From assembly GCA_964416175.1 (NCBI GenBank), contig CAYQDF010000044.1:1-24384 (forward strand): 24,384 bases of DNA, given 5' to 3'. A model generated the notes under the pieces. The model was not told where the DNA came from, did no database searches, and saw only the letters and a program-made list of their open reading frames with translations. Both the position numbers and the translations under genes were made by a program. Shown piece by piece: positions 19,908 through 24,384 of this stretch; position 1 is the stretch's first letter, and every line of letters begins with the position of its first letter. This stretch comes from CAYQDF01 sp964416175. GTDB taxonomy: Bacteria; Chloroflexota; Anaerolineae; Anaerolineales; UBA4823.

Positions 19908-22900
19908 ATGGATGACTTCCTTTTTCGCGGGAATCTGACCGAGCTCGACCCGGCGCTCGACGAACTCACGCGCCTGGAAGCTGAGCGGCAGGCCCGCAAA
20001 CTGATCTTGATCCCCAGCGAGAGCAGCGCGCCGGCAGCTGTCCGGCAGCTGCTCTCGTCTGCTTTCCAGAACATCTATGCGGAAGGGTACCCGGATGAAG
20101 AGACGCGGTGGATGAGCGAGGCGGAGATCCTGGACTACGCCGCCCGCCTGGCCGACTACCGGCGTTACTCTGACCCGCGCTATTACAAAGGCGTTGAGTA
20201 CGCGGATATCGCCGAAGCCCTGGCGCGCCGCCGCTGCGCCGAGGTCTTCAGCGCCAACGGGGTCTCCCCGGACGAGCTTTTTGTAAACGTGCAGCCGCTT
20301 TCTGGGGCGCCGGCCAACAACGCGGTTTACCACGCCCTCGTGGAGCCGGGCGCGACGATGATGGGCATGAACCTCCTTCATGGAGGACACCTGACCCACG
20401 GATCGCCCGCCAACCGCTCCGGCAAGTTCTACAACGCCGTTCACTACACGGTGGACTCGCAGACGGAGCGCATCGATTACGACGCCGTGGCCGAGCTGGC
20501 CCGCCAACACCGACCAAAGTTCATCATCGCTGGTTACTCTTCTTACCCCTGGGCGGTGGATTGGGCGAAATTCCGGGCCATCGCGGACGAGACAGGCGCC
20601 ATCCTGTTCGCCGACATCGCCCACGTCGCCGGGCTGGTCGCGGCCGGGGTCTACCCGTCGCCGGTGGGCTACGCCGATGTGATCACCTTCACCACGCACA
20701 AATCCCTGTGCGGACCGCGCGGCGCGTGTATCCTCACCACACGCCCGGAGCTGGCCCGCAAGATCGACCGCGCGGTCTTCCCCGGCGAGCAGGGAGGCCC
20801 GCACGTCAACGTCTTCCTCGCCATGGCGCTGGCGTTCAAACTTGCCCGGACCGAGCAGTTCCATAATCTCCAGAAGCAGATCGTGGCGAACTGCATCGCG
20901 CTGACCGCACGGCTGGAATCTCGCGGAGTGCGGATCCCGTACGGAGGGACAGACACCCACCTGACGAACTTCGACTGCAAGTCCTTCACCGGAAAAGACG
21001 GCGCGCCGCTCTCCGGCGACCAGGCTTCCCGCCTGCTTGACCTGGCCGGGATCGTCACCAACCGCAACACCATCCCCGGCGACGCCTCGGCGGCGAATCC
21101 CTCCGGCGTGCGGCTGGGAACACCCTGGGTCACCCAACGCGGTTTGAAAGAAGGTGACATGGCAGACATCGCAGACATCATTGCCGACCTGCTTTTCGCT
21201 GCCATCCCTTACACGATGGAGAGCCGCCAGGGTCCGCTGTCGCGCGCCCGGGTGGATTTCTCAACCCTGGAAGAAAGCCGGCTGCGTGTCCGCTCAATCG
21301 CAGAAAAGGCCGGGATCGACTACGAAGTCGAAAAGCACGGCTATCCGCATTTCTTCTTCATTGATGACTACGACGCTGAGAAAGGTGGGCTGGCTGCATT
21401 CGAGATCGAAGGGGACGAAGCCCGCCAGTTCCTGAACTATGCCCTGACCAGCGACGTCGAGGCGCTCGGTTTGGGCGAATCCCAGCGGACTCGCATCGTC
21501 ACCCCGCAGGGGGAGGTGGACGGGGTGCTCTCGCGCCTCGATTTTAAGAGGTATTTGATCGGCTTTCCGGCAGGACGAAAGGCCGGGCTGGGGGCTGCCT
21601 GGCTGCGCGATCTCTCGGACGGATTCACGGCTTTCGACGACGACCCGCTGCGGAAGCTCCCCGGACCCGTGGTGGTGCGCCCCTCCCGGCAGGCTCCGAC
21701 CTTGCTCGAAGCCGGCGATCCCTTCTACTTGCGGAAACCTTACTTCGCCGGGATCACAGCCTCCGAATCTTACCGGATGGGACCGGTGGACCTCGAGCCG
21801 CTGCCGACTTTCAGCTGGCAGGAAAGAGAACAGCCCCTGAAGCGCACGCCGCTCTACGAAACCCATCGGTCGCTCGGCGCAAAGATGGTCCCCTTTGCCG
21901 GCTGGGAAATGCCGGTCTGGTACACATCGGTGATAGAGGAGCACCTGGCTGTCCGCCAGGCAGCCGGCCTTTTTGACGTGGCGCACATGGGAGTTTACCA
22001 GGCCGAAGGCGCCGGTGCGGCCGCTTTCCTGGACAGCGTGACCGGCAACGACATCGGGACCCTCGCCGTTGGCGAATCGCTGTACACGCATTTCCTCGAT
22101 CCCGAGGCAAACGTCATCGACGACCTGCTGGTGTACCGCCGGGGTGAGGAAAAATACCTGGTGGTAGTCAACGCTTCCAACGACGACAAGGACTGGGCCT
22201 GGCTCAACGCCGTCAAAGACGGCCTGGTGCGGGTGGATCCGCACCGCCCCTGGGCGCGCGCTTTTGGGAGAGACGCGGTGCTCCGCAACCTCCGCGATCC
22301 AGGCGAAGGGCCAGAGATGCGCGTCGACCTGGCGCTGCAAGGGCCGCGCGCGCGGGATATCCTGCTTGCCCTCGGCTGCGATGAAGAGACCAGAGACCGC
22401 ATCCTCCGCCTCAAGCGCACGGAGCTCTGCGAAGCGGTCGTCGGGGGTTTCGACCTGGTGGTCTCACGCACAGGTTACACCGGCGAGAAGATGGCTTTCG
22501 AGCTATTCGTCCATCCAGGTGAAGCAGACGCCCTGTTCAACGCCCTGCTTAAAGCCGGCGAACCGTTTGGGCTTAAACCCTGCGGTCTGGGGGCGCGCGA
22601 TTCGCTGCGGACGGAGGCCGGACTGCCGCTCTATGGACACGAGATGGGTGGAGAGAATGAAAGGAGCCTGGGCGTTGGAGAAGCCGGGTTCGGCGCATAC
22701 GTCAAGACCTATAAACCCTGGTTCATCGGTCGCGAGGCTTTTTTGGCCCGCGAAAGGGCCCGGAAGGGGGAGGTCGTGCGGTTCAGGTTCGTCGAAAAAG
22801 GCGTGCGCATGGCTCACCACGGCGACCCGGTGCTCGACCGCAGGGGCAGGGTGATCGGCTGGGTGACGAGCTGCGCCATCGACAGCGAAGGCTTCTTGAC

Positions 22901-23063
22901 CGGGCAGGCTTACGTCGATTATAAGAACCGCCAGGAAGGCACGCCGATATTTATTTTCCAGGGAGCGCCAGAATCAGCCGGGAAAGCGCCGGCAGAGATG
23001 GCGGTCGGCGATCGCGCCACGCTGCCGGCGCAGGCGACCGTGATCAGCCGGTTCCCGAAGTGA
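19908..23063 (+). CDS. glyA/gcvT: Fused serine hydroxymethyltransferase - aminomethyltransferase (GlyA-GcvT)
   Basis: The product has 1051 residues; ATG 19908 follows AGGAG. Residues 1-436 are SHMT: YAEGYP with E59, HGGHLTHG (H158, H161), D236 (FADIAHVAGL), PLP lysine K265 (TTHKSLCGPRG) and carboxylate-binding R402 (SGVRLGTP). An insertion of about 28 residues (63-90) splits the usual GYP-RYY junction. Residues 437-640 are an extra region, part of which (492-575) resembles a degenerate GcvT/YgfZ N-terminal fold. Residues 643-1046 are a full GcvT: AGWEMPVWY, NVIDDLLVY (D738/D739), VVNASN, SRTGYTGE, GLGARDSLRTEAGLPLYGHE and FIGREAF. SHMT interconverts serine and glycine with tetrahydrofolate; GcvT releases ammonia and methylene-tetrahydrofolate from aminomethylated GcvH. 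Fusion could channel methylene-tetrahydrofolate between them. GcvH, GcvP and Lpd are not in this window. Confidence 0.93.
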   Translation: MDDFLFRGNLTELDPALDELTRLEAERQARKLILIPSESSAPAAVRQLLSSAFQNIYAEGYPDEETRWMSEAEILDYAARLADYRRYSDPRYYKGVEYADIAEALARRRCAEVFSANGVSPDELFVNVQPLSGAPANNAVYHALVEPGATMMGMNLLHGGHLTHGSPANRSGKFYNAVHYTVDSQTERIDYDAVAELARQHRPKFIIAGYSSYPWAVDWAKFRAIADETGAILFADIAHVAGLVAAGVYPSPVGYADVITFTTHKSLCGPRGACILTTRPELARKIDRAVFPGEQGGPHVNVFLAMALAFKLARTEQFHNLQKQIVANCIALTARLESRGVRIPYGGTDTHLTNFDCKSFTGKDGAPLSGDQASRLLDLAGIVTNRNTIPGDASAANPSGVRLGTPWVTQRGLKEGDMADIADIIADLLFAAIPYTMESRQGPLSRARVDFSTLEESRLRVRSIAEKAGIDYEVEKHGYPHFFFIDDYDAEKGGLAAFEIEGDEARQFLNYALTSDVEALGLGESQRTRIVTPQGEVDGVLSRLDFKRYLIGFPAGRKAGLGAAWLRDLSDGFTAFDDDPLRKLPGPVVVRPSRQAPTLLEAGDPFYLRKPYFAGITASESYRMGPVDLEPLPTFSWQEREQPLKRTPLYETHRSLGAKMVPFAGWEMPVWYTSVIEEHLAVRQAAGLFDVAHMGVYQAEGAGAAAFLDSVTGNDIGTLAVGESLYTHFLDPEANVIDDLLVYRRGEEKYLVVVNASNDDKDWAWLNAVKDGLVRVDPHRPWARAFGRDAVLRNLRDPGEGPEMRVDLALQGPRARDILLALGCDEETRDRILRLKRTELCEAVVGGFDLVVSRTGYTGEKMAFELFVHPGEADALFNALLKAGEPFGLKPCGLGARDSLRTEAGLPLYGHEMGGENERSLGVGEAGFGAYVKTYKPWFIGREAFLARERARKGEVVRFRFVEKGVRMAHHGDPVLDRRGRVIGWVTSCAIDSEGFLTGQAYVDYKNRQEGTPIFIFQGAPESAGKAPAEMAVGDRATLPAQATVISRFPK

Positions 23064-23091
23064 ATCGATTACTCACATCCAGGAGACAAGC

Positions 23092-24345
23092 ATGACGACC
23101 CTATGGGAATATCGCTACGCTCAGCGGACCCAGCGGATGGGCAGTTCCGCCATCCGAGAACTGCTCAAATACACCGAAAAACCTGATATCATCTCGTTTG
23201 CCGGCGGGCTGCCTGCCCCGGATGTATTCCCGGTGCAGGAGTTCTCCGAAGCCTGCGAGCGCGTCCTGCGCGAGCAGGGAGCGAAAGCGCTCCAGTATAG
23301 CACCACCGAGGGCTATCTCCCGCTGCGGGAGATGATCGCCCGGCACACGGCCCGATACGGCATCAAGATCACTCCAGATAACATCCTGATCACCTCCGGC
23401 TCCCAACAGGCGCTCGACCTGCTGGGCAAGATCCTGATCAACCGCGGCGACCGGATTCTGGTCGAATCGCCGACTTACCTGGCTGCCCTCCAGGCCTGGC
23501 GGGTCTACGGGGCGGATTTTGTGGCTGTCCCGATCGACGAGGACGGCATGAAGACAGATTTCCTCGAAGACGCCCTGCGCACCGGGCCGAAGTTCATCTA
23601 CGCCCTGCCGAACTTCCAGAACCCAAGCGGGGCGACGCTGTCGCTCGAACGCCGCCACCGCCTGATCGAAATGGCCGATCATTACGGCGTGCCGATCGTG
23701 GAAGACGACCCATACGGACAGCTGCGCTACGAGGGAGATCATCTACCCTCCCTCGTCGTGTTGGAAAGCCAGCTGCGGGACAACGGCGGTCCGTGCTACC
23801 GAGGGAATGTGATTTACCTGAGCACTTTTTCCAAGACCCTGGCCCCTGGCTTGCGCCTGGGATGGGTGATCGCGCCTCCCGAAGTCATCCGCAAGCTGGT
23901 GGAAGCCAAGCAGGCAGAGGACCTCCATACCTCGACGTTCAATCAAATGGTCGCTTATGAGGTATCACGCGGAGGATTCCTGGATCGCCACACCCGCCTC
24001 ATCCGCAAAGTATACGGCGAGCGGCGGAATGTGATGCTGGCAGCAATGGACCGGTTCTTCCCGCCAGAGGTCGACTGGACGCATCCTAAAGGAGGGCTGT
24101 TCCTCTGGGGGACCATGCCGGAGTACCTGGACGCGTTGGACGTCCTGGAGCATGCCGTAGCCCACCACAAAGTGGCTTTCGTTCCAGGAGAGCCGTTCCA
24201 TCCCCTGGGAGGCGGCAAAAACACGATGCGGCTTAATTTCTCAAACGCGAGTCCCGATAAAATCGAGGAGGGTATTTACCGGTTGGGTGAGGTGATCCGG
24301 GAGAAAATTGGCCGGAAGGTAGCAATATTGTCGAAGGCCGCCTGA
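23092..24345 (+). CDS. PLP-dependent class I/II aminotransferase (2-aminoadipate/LysN-like)
   Basis: The product has 417 residues. ATG 23092 follows CAGGAGA, 28 bases after the stop of the SHMT-GcvT gene, so the two are probably co-transcribed. The fold type I aminotransferase domain covers the whole protein: ISFAGGLPAPDVFP near the N-terminus, TSGSQQALDLLGK, NFQNPSG (N177), VEDDPYG (D205/D206), the PLP lysine K248 in STFSKTLAPGLRLGW, and a C-terminal substrate Arg in NTMRLNFSN. The pattern fits the Aro8/MocR-type subgroup that includes 2-aminoadipate and aromatic or branched-chain aminotransferases; no DNA-binding domain is fused. Substrate cannot be decided from sequence. Its position suggests amino-group exchange linked to serine/glycine or lysine metabolism. 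The stop codon falls in a repeat-like sequence. Confidence 0.93.
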   Translation: MTTLWEYRYAQRTQRMGSSAIRELLKYTEKPDIISFAGGLPAPDVFPVQEFSEACERVLREQGAKALQYSTTEGYLPLREMIARHTARYGIKITPDNILITSGSQQALDLLGKILINRGDRILVESPTYLAALQAWRVYGADFVAVPIDEDGMKTDFLEDALRTGPKFIYALPNFQNPSGATLSLERRHRLIEMADHYGVPIVEDDPYGQLRYEGDHLPSLVVLESQLRDNGGPCYRGNVIYLSTFSKTLAPGLRLGWVIAPPEVIRKLVEAKQAEDLHTSTFNQMVAYEVSRGGFLDRHTRLIRKVYGERRNVMLAAMDRFFPPEVDWTHPKGGLFLWGTMPEYLDALDVLEHAVAHHKVAFVPGEPFHPLGGGKNTMRLNFSNASPDKIEEGIYRLGEVIREKIGRKVAILSKAA

Positions 24346-24380
24346 GCGGAGCCGCGTACCCTTCGGCGCAGTCGAAGGCC
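24330..24380. repeat. Repeat-like sequence overlapping the aminotransferase 3' end
   Basis: GTCGAAGGCC occurs twice (24330-24339 and 24371-24380), flanking CCTGAGCGGAG. CCTTCG (24360-24365) pairs with CGAAGG (24373-24378) around a 7-base loop. The CTGAGCGGAG...GTCGAAGG composition resembles intergenic repeats dispersed in many bacterial genomes. It is cut by the window end. Confidence 0.35.
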
Positions 24381-24384
24381 TCCT

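Noticed and set aside
19707..22340. Long minus-strand frames opposite the SHMT-GcvT gene
   Set aside because: The + strand holds complete SHMT and GcvT active-site motifs over this span; the opposite frames are low-information products of codon bias.

Overview
The window looks like a chromosomal fragment of a GC-rich bacterium, most likely a Chloroflexota of the Anaerolineae type. This is inferred from three things: a serine hydroxymethyltransferase-GcvT fusion, secreted proteins with long Pro/Thr linkers, and tandem cupredoxin-type oxidases. No rRNA or tRNA gene is present to confirm it. The window begins inside a gene and contains one run of 100 N at 15643-15742, so genes on either side of the gap need not be true neighbours.

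Region 1 (1-7389, + strand) is a secreted-protein cluster. It holds three tandem two-domain multicopper-oxidase homologues (the first truncated by the window edge), a subtilisin-like protease, and a small membrane-anchored protein. The three oxidase homologues have complementary losses of copper ligands. The first keeps a full type 1 site plus half a trinuclear site in its N-terminal cupredoxin domain. The second keeps only the other half, in its C-terminal domain. The third keeps none and instead carries a PKD domain and a four-repeat, propeller-like C-terminal domain. That C-terminal domain recurs at the end of the adjacent protease. Together the first two proteins could supply one complete laccase-type copper centre, which suggests a hetero-oligomeric oxidase.

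Region 2 (7471-9968, +) is a NarL-type two-component pair, a membrane histidine kinase with an extracytoplasmic Cache-like sensor and a LuxR-type response regulator, joined by an ATGA overlap.

Region 3 (9971-12930, -) is a probable four-gene operon. It contains three unrecognised multi-spanning membrane proteins followed by a membrane-anchored PQQ-type sugar dehydrogenase (GSDH family). Its last gene runs convergently into the response regulator with only 2 bases between the stop codons.

Region 4 (13110-15635, +) is transcribed divergently from region 3. It encodes a small CopC-like protein and a CopC-CopD-YtkA-like fusion, so copper handling is a theme shared with region 1.

Region 5 (15743-19315, +) lies after the gap. 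It contains an imperfect palindrome resembling an insertion-sequence end, a YbdG-like MscS channel, a remnant of a metallophosphoesterase gene, and a large polytopic membrane protein ending in an endonuclease/exonuclease/phosphatase (EEP) domain, an architecture reminiscent of eukaryotic Cwh43.

Region 6 (19740-24345, +) is one-carbon and amino acid metabolism. A very good sigma-70-like promoter and a leader of about 130 nt precede a 1051-residue SHMT-GcvT fusion with an extra degenerate GcvT/YgfZ-like segment between its two enzymes. A class I/II PLP aminotransferase follows.
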